From positions 13,366,001-13,430,000 of the forward strand of contig NC_084941.1 of assembly GCF_958298935.1 (NCBI RefSeq): a stretch of 64,000 nucleotides of DNA. The letters run 5' to 3'. Shown here in pieces: positions 11,479 to 20,939 of the stretch. The stretch is from Phragmites australis. Its lineage: Eukaryota > Streptophyta > Magnoliopsida > Poales > Poaceae. Below the pieces are notes generated by a model, which was not told the origin of the DNA, ran no database searches, and was given only the letters and a program-made list of their open reading frames with translations. Position numbers and translations under genes: made by a program. Position 1 is the stretch's first letter; each line of letters begins with the position of its first letter.

Positions 11479-11498
11479 CCCCCTACCAGGCGCGCCAG
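11479..11498 (-). promoter_or_regulatory. Primer-binding site of the Tat element
   Basis: Read on the minus strand, TGGCGCGCCTGGTAGGGGGG begins 1 nt inside the 5' LTR. It starts with TGG, the complement of a tRNA 3' CCA. The related copy at 24534 reads TGGAGCGCCAAGTAGGGGGG. I could not assign the primer tRNA from memory. Confidence 0.6.
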
Positions 11499-11499
11499 C

Positions 11500-12308
11500 T
11501 GTCGGAGGGTGAACTCCTCAAGCAGGGATCCGGAGGGACTCCCTTTGACATTCGGCTGGGGGGATGATTCTGAATCTGTTTTGTGGGTGAAATAAATGAG
11601 CGTAAATGCGATGCAGGTGAAATGGAATGATCGGATGCAGAATGCAGTAAATTCTCCGAAGGTTTTTAGACAGGTTCAGGATGCACTGAGCGTAAGACCC
11701 TACGCTGGACCTCTGTGGGGTCCACCGGTGAAGGACTTCTAAGGCCGCCGGGGAACTGAGTGCTCGGGGGGTCACTGTTCACAGCCCCGAGCACTCTCTC
11801 CCGGATATGCCCTTTCTTGGTCCTCGGGGAACCGAGTGCTCGGGGGCCACTGTTCACGGCCCTGAGCACTCTCTCCCGTAATTGGCTGTTCGGGTCCTCG
11901 GGGAACCGAGTGCTCGGGGACCACTGTTCACGGCCCCGAGCACTCTTTCCCGGAACTAACTTCCTTGGGTCCTCGGGGTACTCGGGTGCTCGGGGGCCAC
12001 TGTTCGCAGCCCTGAGCACACCCTTCCCGGTACTCGGCTTTTCTGATCGTAGGGGGACTTGAGTGCTCGGGGGCCACTGTTCACGGCCCCGAGCACTCTC
12101 TTCCCAGAACTTGGTCTTCTTGGGTCATCGGGGAACTCGGGTACTTGGGACCACTATTCATGGCCCCGAGCACCCTCTCTCGGGACTTAGTCTTCTCGTA
12201 CCTTGCGGAGATAATCCCCGCGGGGGGGGGGGGGGGGGGCGGCGCCACATGGCAAACTACTGATCTGGCCTCGGGACTCGGGGACCCCTGGTTCCTGTGT
12301 CACCGACA
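11500..12308 (-). repeat. 5' LTR of the Tat element (complete ends)
   Basis: 809 bp, beginning TGTCGGAGGGTG and ending GTCACCGACA on the plus strand (perfect TGTCGG/CCGACA ends). It contains six ~75-bp repeat units (about 11745-12200), each with an inverted repeat GTGCTCGGGG..CCCCGAGCAC, and a G18 tract. Compared with the solo LTR at 38430-47411, about 450 bp are missing between ACCCTACGCTGG and the GGGTCCACCGG block. The flanking 5 bp at 12309 are GTACA; the partner TSD is lost with the other LTR end. Confidence 0.88.
12222..12239. repeat. Poly-G tract (G18)
   Basis: Uninterrupted run of 18 G inside the LTR, where the truncated partner LTR has only GGGAGGG (836-844). It is either slippage since insertion or a sequencing/assembly artefact. 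Confidence 0.85.
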
Positions 12309-13220
12309 GTACATGTTACCCTTCTTGTGCATGTTCATTGCATGCATATCCTTTACAACGTAGTACTGGTGCATGGTCATGCCCATTCCAAGCTAAAAAA
12401 CTCGTCGACTAGCCAACGTGTGCCCGGCATCCAAGCGCATCACGTGTATTTAATGCTTAGAAGGCATGCACTCTTTTCCTCACACATAAAAGGAACAGGG
12501 CATTAGGCCACGTGCGCCATGCCTCTGTGTAGCTCTTGCTTTTTGTGATATACGCATGCATACGCGCACAACTTTCTCTTTTTATCAGTAGTCGGAAGCA
12601 GGACCTTGGGTGGGCCGAGGATCAAGGAGTGGTTGAGACTCGGCTTCGCAAGGACCAAACTGGTGGACCCCGTCCAGGCGTGCACGTGAGCCTCTCTGGA
12701 CTCGCTACCTCCGCGTCCAGCCCGGTAGGACTCTGGCCATGTGCGCCTGAGTTAATGTGCCTAAACTCCTACTGATCAATAGGTACGCCCCACCGCTATT
12801 GCCTCAAGTTCAACATCACTGTTTACTTTCGACCTTTACACGGTATTCTACTGCAATTAACTATTCACTAGCAACAGTACAATATCAATACTTAAAGTTA
12901 TACCTTAGTCTAACATGCGCTAAGAATAGCCATTTGACATAGTCATAATTTATGCTGCAACTAGCTCTTCGGCTGCAATAGTAGACAGCAAAACTTAAGT
13001 CATATCTCTATTCATAGTAAAAGCAAATTTTAAGTCATATCTTTGTTCACAGTAGACAACAAAACTTAAGTCATTTCTCTATTCACAGTAGACAACAAAA
13101 CTTAAGTTATATCTTAGTTTGGCATGTGCTAAATATAGCTGTTCGACCTAATCATAACTTATACTACAACTAGCTATTCACCGATAATGGTAAGGTACCA
13201 AACTTAGATTAAGTTATTCC
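12309..13220. other. Unassigned non-coding sequence, promoter-like
   Basis: No protein-coding frame is supported. Three CACGTG boxes (12441, 12509, 12683) flank a CATAAAAGG TATA-like box near 12485, a layout that could be the promoter part of an unrecognised LTR. At about 12985-13115 there are three ~52-bp units around AGACAACAAAACTTAAGTCAT. The block ends where minisatellite block A starts. Confidence 0.4.
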
Positions 13221-13880
13221 TTTGCTCAAACAGTATATAGACATCAAAACCCTCCTCACTGATAGCATAGCCTCGGTGACAGAGATGCACTAAAAACCTC
13301 AGCACGAGGAGATGTCTTAAAAATCTCCTCACCAATAGCATAGCCTCGGTGGCAGAGAGGTCTTAAAGAACTATTGTATAAACCCTGCGGCATCTTGAAG
13401 GCAAAGCCTCCATGCCGGAGAGGTGCAAAACCCTTTGGCATCTTAAAGGCAAAGCCTCAATGCAGGGGAGGTGCAAAACCCTTTGGCATTTTGAAGGCAA
13501 AGCGTGCATGCCGGATTAGCATTGGACCTCCATCATCTTAAAGGCCTAGCTAACCTCTATGACGGCTGCGACATGCGTCCTCCGGCATCTTGAAGGCAAA
13601 GCCACTATACCGGATCAACATTGGACCCTTCGCCATCTTAAAGGCCTATCTAGTCTCCATGATGGATGCGGCATGCATCCTCCAGTATCTTGAAGGCAAA
13701 GCCTCCGTGCCGGATCAACATTGGACCCTCTGTCATCTTGAAGGCCTAGCTAGCCTCCATGATGGCTACGGCATACACCCTCTGGCATCTTGAAGGCCTA
13801 GGCTCTGTGCCGAACCCGCAAGGACCCTGGAACATCTTGAAGGCCTAGCCTCTGTGTTAGAGAGGTTGAACACCTTACGC
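13221..13880. repeat. Minisatellite block A, copy 2
   Basis: Near-identical to 1-677: the same ten ~50-bp units in the same order, with scattered substitutions. The copies diverge immediately after GAACACCTTA(T/C)GCTCCAAAA, where this copy continues into unrelated sequence at 13881. A single further unit (GGCATCTTGAAGGTAAAACCC) lies at about 14318. Confidence 0.85.
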
Positions 13881-14439
13881 TCCAAAAATTACGTAGGTCA
13901 CAACAAACCTCTAGCCAATGTAGAATTCAGTTTTGCCGCGAACCAATGTAACTAAGCGCCCCTAAAAAATTGCACCCTCTAGCTGCTAGCAGTCGTAAAG
14001 CACGAGGGAGCCGGGAAAGGGGAGACAAATGAAGCGTTGGTATGACCAAAGTTAAATGGTGAAAGTCAACACAGTAAAATTTTATTCATACATCATACAT
14101 GCGTACATAAGCATACGCGTGGTATAACCACCTTAGAAGCTTCCTTGCCTTGGCTAAAGCCATGGCATGAGCGTTAATATTATGCGCCCTCCGCCCGCTC
14201 ATGGTCAAAAAGTGCGAGGAGGCCAGGGAGTCAAGGAGCTAAAAGGCTTTGTTGATCCTGCATAAGTTACATAATTTTGATATTCCCTATCAGAACACAT
14301 TATGTTTGAAACATCTGGCATCTTGAAGGTAAAACCCTCCTTGCTGGAGAGGTAATTATTCTCCAAATAATTACAGGAACAGTGCAGGAGTTGAGATTCC
14401 AACAAACTTGAGTGGGACTCAAAATATGTTGGCTCTAGA
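13881..14439. other. Non-coding spacer between minisatellite A and the tandem array
   Basis: It holds a TAAAATTTTATTCATACATCA stretch near 14072 that could be the complement of a 3' UTR/poly-A region of a minus-strand transcript, and one isolated block-A unit at about 14318. No conserved coding frame is seen. It may be internal sequence of the same unidentified element as blocks A and the array. Confidence 0.35.
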
Positions 14440-16422
14440 AGACCCCACGTTGCCTTAGCATCGCTGTTGACTCCACCTCCGGCGTTATTCGCTGAGGGGG
14501 TAGTGGGCTCCTTAGCCTCGCTGTTGACTCCACCTCCGGCATTGATCGCTGAGGAGGTAGTGGGCTACCTTAGCCTTGCCATCGGCCTTGCCTTCGACTT
14601 CTACCACTGATGGCTCAGGACGGCTCTGCCCCATCACGCCCCTTGGCCTCACCGCTGACTCCACCTCTGGCATCCACTACTGAGGGGGTAGTGGGTCGCC
14701 TCACCCTCGCCGAGGACTCTACCTCAGGATTCCATCATTGAGGGGGTAGTGGGCTGTCTCAACCTCACCGTCTACTCCACCCTGACTTCTGCCGCTGAGG
14801 GCTCTGGGCGGCTCTTCCTTGTCATGCCTCATAGCCTAGCCATCGACTCCACCTCTAGCATCCACTGCTAAGGGGATAGCGGGCTGCCTCAACCTCATCG
14901 ATGACTCTGCCTCTGCCTTCCACCGTTGGGGGGGCGGGGTAGCGGGCTACCTCAGCCTCACTGTCTACTCCACAAATGGCTTCTGCCACTGAGGGCTCCA
15001 AATGGCTTTGCCCCATCATGCTCTTCGACGTAACTGTTGACTCCACCTCCGGTATCCACTACTGAGGGGGTAGAGGGCCACCTTAGCCTCAGTGATGACT
15101 CTGCCTCTGGCTTCCGCAGCTGAGGGGGTAGCAGGTTGCCTCAGCCTTGCCGTCTATGTGGTCTGTGGGTTCCGCCGCTGAGGGTTCCAGAAGGCTCTAC
15201 CCCGTCATGCCCCTCAGCCTCACCGTCAATTCCACCTTCGGCATCCACCGCTGAGGGGATAGTGGGCTGCCTCAGCTTCACCAATGACTCTGCCTCCTGC
15301 TTCCATCGCTGAGGGCTCTAGAAGGATCTGCCCTATCATGCCTATCATCCTCATCGTCAACTTCACCTCTGGCATGCACTTTTGAGGGGGTAGTGGGCCG
15401 CCTCAGCCTCACCGATGACTCTTCTTTCGTCTTCCATCGCTGAGTGGGTAAGAGGCTACCTTAGCCTCACAGTCTACCCTGTCCCCGACTTCTGCCGCTG
15501 AGGGCTCTAGACAGCTTTGCCCCATCACACCCCTCAGCCTCACCATTGATTCCACCTTCAGCTTCCATCGCTGAGGGTGTAGTGGGCTGCCTTAGCCTTG
15601 CCGTCTACTCCACCCTGACTTCTGCTGCTGAGGGACCCAGATGCCTCTAGCTCATCACACCCCTCAACCTTGCGATCAACTCCACCTCCGGCATTCATCG
15701 CTAAGGGGGTAGCGGGCCACCTCGGCCTCGATGATGACTCCACCTCCAGCGTCCACCGCTGAGGGGGTAGCGGACTGCCTTAGCCTCACCGTCTACTCTG
15801 CTCCTGGCTTCTGCTTCTGAGGGCTCCAGAAGGCTCTACCACCATTCCCCTCAGCCTCGTCGTCGACTCCACCTCCGGCATCCACCACTGAGGGGGTGGC
15901 AGGCCACCTCAGCCTCGTCAACGACTCTGCCTCCGGCATCCACCGCTGAGGGGGTAGTGGGCTACCTCAGCCTCGCCGACGACTCTACCTCTGGCTTCAA
16001 CCATTGAGGGGGTAGCAAGCTGCCTTAGCCTCGGCATCTACTCTACCACCGGCTTCTACCGCCAAGGGCTTTGGATAGCTCTACCATGTCATGCCCCTCA
16101 GCCTCACCATCAACTCCATCTCCAACATCCATCACTGAGGGGGTAGCAGGCTGCTTCATCCTCACTGATGACTCCACCTCCGGCTTCCACTGCGGAGGGG
16201 GTACCGGACTACCTTAGCCTCATTATCTACTCCACCCTCGACTTCCTCCGTTGAGAGCTCCTAACGGCTTTGCCCTATCATGCCCCTTAGACTTGTTGTC
16301 TACTCCACCTCTGGCATCCACCGCTAAGGGGGTAGTAGGTCATCTCAGCCTCACCGTCTACTTTGCCCCTGGCTTCTGCTGCTGAGGGCTCTCGATGGAT
16401 CTACCTAGTCATGCTTCTCAGC
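14440..16422. repeat. Higher-order tandem array of ~58-bp monomers
   Basis: About 2 kb of diverged monomers built on GACTCCACCTCCGGCATCCACCGCTGAGGGGGTAG. Three monomer types recur: two ending GAGGGGGTAGTGGGC and one ending GAGGGCTCTAGAAGGCTCTG..CATGCCCCTCAGC. Taking the TCATGC-type anchor of the third type, spacings are about 131, 188 and 247 bp, i.e. they change by one ~58-bp monomer. The array is cut at 16422 by insertion of the next LTR, inside a monomer. There is no coding role; the short minus-strand frames are repeat translations. Confidence 0.85.
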
Positions 16423-17032
16423 TGTCGAATATCTAACTATGGGGTATATGTGCATAAGGAGTACATCATATACAAACAAGGTATATATGAAGTATGTTCG
16501 ATAGCCCTAGATATCACAGAACTGAATCAACAGTACCTGATGCACCCGGAATCAAGGAAGTACATACCGAGAAGGATTAGATTGGTTACCCAAACCAATA
16601 CAATTTGTATTCAAAATAGGTATATCTACTTGGACGTCAAGGAAAACAACTCTCTATCGACTATGGCTGGATAGGGGTTGGTACCTCACCCCTATATAAG
16701 GCGGAAAGGCTGTGGGGGGGGGGCAGGACATCCACAACTAGACACGAACAAGGAACTATGAGCAACACGCAAGGCAACAATAGAGGAGTTACTCGATGAC
16801 TTTAGCCCTAGGATAGATTAGATCCAATCAACTCCCAGTAATAGTCTTAGCCACCTTGCTTATACTCGAGATCATCAATACAAGGCAGCAACACCCCCAC
16901 AGAATGTAGTGTATTACTCCAATCGGAGGCCTGAACCTGTATACATCATTTTGTCTCTCTTCATGATTAATCCCTACTCTCGAAGGTACCTAGTGAATTT
17001 ACGGGCATATTATCGAGAACTAATCTTCGACA
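16423..17032 (+). repeat. 5' LTR of the deleted Tat-type element
   Basis: 610 bp from TGTCGAATATC to AATCTTCGACA (TGTCGA/TCGACA ends). A TATA box, CTATATAAGG, is at 16690-16699, giving a U3 of about 270 bp. It is followed by GTTCATGCGCCAGGTAGGG, the probable PBS region. The terminal hexamers and PBS style resemble the other Tat LTRs, but there is no hairpin-repeat array. Confidence 0.85.
16690..16699 (+). promoter_or_regulatory. LTR TATA box
   Basis: CTATATAAGG in the LTR, about 340 bp before its 3' edge, in sense orientation for the element. Confidence 0.6.
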
Positions 17033-17082
17033 GTTCATGCGCCAGGTAGGGCCTTCTTTTCTTCTATTTTGTAGGATTAATC

Positions 17083-18028
17083 ATGTCTCAAAGTCACTCT
17101 TGCGTTGGAGTTTTTGACACCGGCTTCAACGACTGCTTCGAGTCGACCGAGGAAGTCTTCGAGTCTCCTTCTGTCGACTCAAAAATCATCTTCGGAACTA
17201 TAGTTTTCTGTTGGGACGATCAAGGTGGACTGATCCACACCGGTACCCTCAAGTCCATACCATCAGATGGGTACCGTGAGGTGAGACATATTCAGTACTC
17301 CAGATGCTAACGTGCAAGGATCTCATTTGATTCTCAGATCCCTTCCAGAATCGGATCTGGCGAATCCACTAACTCTTGTGGTCAATCAAGTCAAGATCCT
17401 ACTCGATGCGGCTTAGAACCAAGTCGCTCGAGCAAACAATTCCCGTAACTCCAAGCCCCCCAGTCGGAACTATACTAGCTCGAGGAGCCACAGACGAGAA
17501 CGCTCTCGAGTAGGGGAATGCCAAAAGAGAAGCTCAGATGGTCGAGCCCAAAAATGATACTATGGGCCAAACTGTAGTTGTCCCATCCATAGGTGTGGTA
17601 TCAGGAAGATCTGAGGAACCGTATTCCTTGCAACTGGCGTGATCTACATATGGCTATCGAAAACCGCCATTAGGAACTCCGTGAAGATGATCGCTGCTAC
17701 TACAACCGCAAATGTACAGGACGAGATGGTCAATATGACTCCCTTGCTCGAAGAGAGAGAGGCGTGGTAGTCCTCCACCATCTCCTCCTGAAGAGTTCGA
17801 CGGGGGCTGTGAGGCTTTCGTACGTGAACTTCGATTGATTCAGTGGCCCGAGAACTTCAAAGTAGGCATGATCCAAAAATACGACGGGAAGATCAATCCC
17901 AACGAGTGGTTGCAGATCTACACCACCGTAATTCGAGCAGCCGGCGGTGACAGTCGAGTAATGATCAATTATCTGTTAACCGCCCTTGATTAGCCCGCAA
18001 GGTCCTGGTTGCTAAACTTGCCGCCCAA
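17083..18028 (+). pseudogene. Gag remnant of deleted Tat-type element
   Basis: The ATG at 17083 opens a 75-codon frame (MSQSHSCVGVFDTGFND..) ending at 17308, an N-terminal gag leader. After ~450 bp of degenerate sequence the capsid homology resumes: FVRELRLIQWPENFKVG, NPNEWLQIYTTVIRAAGG, then a stop and PARSWLLNLPP. The last motif corresponds to WLMNLPPGS in the Tat gag at 9528-11439. The reading then jumps straight to integrase sequence near 18030, so the capsid C-terminus, protease, RT and RNase H are deleted. Confidence 0.8.
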
Positions 18029-19243
18029 GCCTATCTTGAGGGTCGAGACATCCCTAATGATGATGCATCTGTAGAGAAAATTGCTTGTAAATCCAAGCTC
18101 TACGTTTTGGTAAATGGCAAGCTCTACCGAAAGGGGAGTAACAAAATCTTGATAAAGTGCATCACTCAGGAAGAGGGCAGTAAAATACTGCTCGATATCC
18201 ATGGAGGCATGTGTGGTAATCATGCATCTTCTCGCACCTTGGTCGAAAAAGTTTTCCGCCAGGGATTCTATTTGCCGACTACCCTTAGGATGCTTCTGAG
18301 CTGGTCAAAAAGTGCGAGAGCTACCAATTTTTCGGAAGGTAGACCACTCGACTAGCCCAAGCTTTTCAAACAATTCCTCTTTCTTGGCCTTTCTCTGTCT
18401 AGGGCTTGGATATCCTGGGACCGTTCCCAATGGCCTAAGGTGGTTACAAGTTCCTATTTGTGGCTATCGACACGTTCACCAAGTTGGTAGAGGCCGAACC
18501 CGTAGGAAAGATAACCACAGAAGCGGCCAAGAAGTTCATGAGGAGCATAATTACTCGATTTGGCATTCCGCATTGGATAATTATGGATAACGGTAGCCAG
18601 TTCAGAAGTGGTACCTTTATTGCATTATGCGAAGAATTGGGTATAAAAAATTGTTTCGCCTCAGTAGCTCACCCGCAAAGTAACGATGAAGTCGAATGTG
18701 CTATGGAATAGTTTTACAGGACATCAAAACTTAGTTCTTTGATAGGCTAAAAACCTACTCGAAACACTGGGTGAAAGAAGTTCCCTCAGTACTATGGGTC
18801 GTTCGTACTTTGACCAATAGAGCCACTGGTGAAACTCCATTCTTCTTGGTTTATGGAACTGAAGCGATGCACCCGACTGAGTTGCAGTTCGGATCACCTC
18901 GAGTGGAAAGTTACTCCGAAGAAGGGCAGGAGCAGCTATGAGTGTATGACATAAATTTACTCGAGGAGTACCAAGATCAAGCATCTATTCGAGCGCCTAA
19001 GTATCAACAGGCGTTGTGTAGATATCAAAGCTAGAGAATTCAACCTAGAGAACTCGCTGCTGGGGACCTCGTCCTATGAAAGGTGCAGAAACAGGTATGG
19101 CACCACAAGTTATCACCTAAATGGGAAGGACCCTACATAGTAGTCAAAATCACTCGACCTGGGTTAGTACGGCTATCTACTCTGAACAACGAGATACTTG
19201 AGCACTCGTGGAACATCAACCAATTCTTAAAGTTTTATTCATA
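18029..19243 (+). pseudogene. Integrase remnant of deleted Tat-type element
   Basis: It starts at the integrase N-terminus (GRDIPNDDASVEKIACKSK, then KLYVLVNGKLYRKGSNK). HHCC is partly visible as HGGMCGNH. The core shows GLDILGPF (first Asp), IIMDNGSQF (second Asp) and NDEVECAME (Glu), so the catalytic triad is recognisable. Stops and frame changes occur after GPFPMA, after CAME and several times beyond 18940. The C-terminal part (GETPFFLVYGTEAMHPTE; KWEGPYIVVKI) ends at FLKFYS just before 19243. It is inactive. Confidence 0.85.
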
Positions 19244-19329
19244 GAAAAGGTAGATTACAGGTAAGTTAATTACATTCTATTTAGTTAGCTACTTGATTAC
19301 ATAATCTTTCCCTTTTCCTCTAATTCGTG

Positions 19330-19942
19330 GGGCTAGTGCAAATTTAGCAGAAAGGATCTGCCTAGCTCTGGCAAATAGTGAAGATCCACCACCTCCGAAA
19401 GTATGGAAGCGTATGGACCCTCATTCACCCTTGAACAAGTCGAGGAACCTTTTATACTCATCCCTCGAGTGGCAGCTGATCACCACAGGAATTGGTCACC
19501 GACTAGCATAAGGGCCAGGTAAAGTGGCCGAGACGTTGGTGAGGCTGAGTGGTCTTCTGCCTGGTGCGAAGGCGATCTGGCGGTTATCGATGGAGATGGC
19601 GACCATGCCTCCTCCGTCGGCGACGACATAGGGGCTGCACTGCCGAAGACCTAAATGGCCGCTTGGTCGATGATCCGATTAAGATCACCACCATCCTCAT
19701 TCCTCTCCGGTGCAGAGAGCTGCGCTGAAGCATAAGGTCTTGATGTAATGATGAACGCGCTAAGTGAAGGGACAACGACGATCTACAGTTGATGCTTCTT
19801 CCCTCTCCTTCTGAAGCCCGCTACTCGAGTCCTCATCATTGGAGGATGTGATGATAATGACCTAAGGAGGTATCATTACGAGAGGCTTAGGGGAGAGGAC
19901 TTCTTGGATTGGCTCAAGAGGTGGAGATGGAGTGGAGTCCAT
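19330..19942 (-). pseudogene. Antisense ORF of the deleted Tat-type element
   Basis: On the strand opposite gag/IN, an ATG at 19942 starts MDSTPSPPLEPIQEVLSPKP and reads to a stop at 19862. Beyond it the frame continues with Ser/acidic-rich sequence broken by further stops. Its position (between integrase and the missing 3' LTR) and orientation match the antisense gene of the element at 678-12308. I see no PF04195-type motif, so only the leading part or a diverged gene remains. Confidence 0.5.
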
Positions 19943-20018
19943 GACTTCAAACTCTATGAGTCTTAGGAGGCAATAGGCAAAGGAAGCAAAGGAGACGATG
20001 GACGGCTTCGAGTCTCCT

Positions 20019-20028
20019 CTATTTATAG
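20019..20028 (-). promoter_or_regulatory. TATA box of antisense transcription unit
   Basis: CTATAAATAG read on the minus strand, 77 nt upstream of the antisense ATG at 19942, with a pyrimidine-rich leader. This is the same arrangement as the TATA box at 1258 in the other Tat element. Promoter use is inferred. Confidence 0.6.
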
Positions 20029-20939
20029 CAGGGGAAATGGGTTGTACTATGTAAATGTGACCGTCAAGATCCAAAACGATGGTGTCGCCTCTGGCGCGTA
20101 GCACGTTTGGTGGAAGTCATTATGGCGTTATGCCTTGTCTCGTCTCTCCAAAGAGGGATGTGCAGCCATTATGTCGCGTCAGATTAATATTGTCGTGAAA
20201 ATGAGTACAAATGGGAGTGGGATCTTTTAATGCCCACCTACCTAGTGGTTCGAGTTCACTCGATAATCATATTGCAGTAAAAACCATAATGCTCAAGGGC
20301 TTGAATTCTTGAGTATTCGGTCGAGAACGAGCCTTACTCTTTGCTTGATTTCGTGGTCTAGTACACGGTCGAGAACGAGCCTCACCCTTCAATCGACTCA
20401 GTGGTTGCGTACATGGTCAAGAATGAGCCTTACTCTTTGACCAACTCAGTCATCGAGTACATGGTCGAGAACGAGATTCGGTCAAGTAAAGAGTTCTGAG
20501 CTATAACACTGCTCTTCGATCAATGGTATAGGTATGTCTTTTCTACTCTCTGATAAGTAATTTCTTCCTCGACTGAAGAGTCGAGGGCTACATCGTAATA
20601 TCATATTTCTTTTATATGTTTTTTGCAAAATTTTATATGGCTCTACGTTGATCACGATAAATAGAACTAACAGAGGCATGTGTCGGGTCGATGACGGATA
20701 ACTATACCACAAGAGGCATAACGACACAGAGATTATTAGACATCTCACGCCTAACCGCCAAAAGGGTTCTGAAGTCCTAGGCTGCCTTGCGTGTGCTCTC
20801 TATCGAGTTAATGTTTGTATGCTGATCGAATGCGTAAATTGATAAAAGTTCACAAAAAAATTGATATGCTCTTCCTTTTCCTAGCTCTGTATTAGTCTTT
20901 TCCTCACTATTATGGTCTTCTCAAGTACTCAAGGGCCAC
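20029..20939. other. 3' non-coding tail of the deleted Tat-type element
   Basis: It contains four ~48-bp units around GGTCGAGAACGAGCC (about 20319, 20367, 20415 and 20463). There is no coding frame of interest. It ends ...CAAGGGCCAC, where a 3' LTR would be expected to start, but is replaced at 20940 by a chromovirus-type LTR. Confidence 0.55.

Larger units (their letters stand above)
678..12308 (-). mobile_element. Tat-lineage Ty3/gypsy retrotransposon, 3' LTR truncated
   Basis: Read on the minus strand the order is 5' LTR (12308-11500), PBS, gag, protease, RT, RNase H, extra archaeal-type RNase H, integrase, a spacer, an antisense gene (plus strand) and a 3' LTR remnant (910-678). Two RNase H modules plus an antisense gene next to the 3' LTR are established hallmarks of the plant Tat lineage. 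The LTR termini are TGTCGG/CCGACA. The outer ~575 bp of the 3' LTR are missing, so no target-site duplication can be checked. Gag-pol has several frameshifts and in-frame stops, so the copy is dead. Confidence 0.9.
16423..20939 (+). mobile_element. Internally deleted Tat-type gypsy element
   Basis: It comprises a 5' LTR (16423-17032), leader, gag fragments, an abrupt junction near 18030 to integrase, and an antisense gene on the minus strand (to about 20030). The ~0.8-kb tail is cut at 20939 by a chromovirus LTR fragment. The 3' LTR is missing. Protease, RT and both RNase H domains are absent, so it could only have moved with help from another element. It inserted into the 14440-16422 array. 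Confidence 0.85.

Noticed and set aside
13391..13860. CRISPR-like direct repeats with ~50-bp period
   Set aside because: Whole units, including the would-be spacers, are homologous, and the surroundings are plant retroelements; it is a minisatellite.
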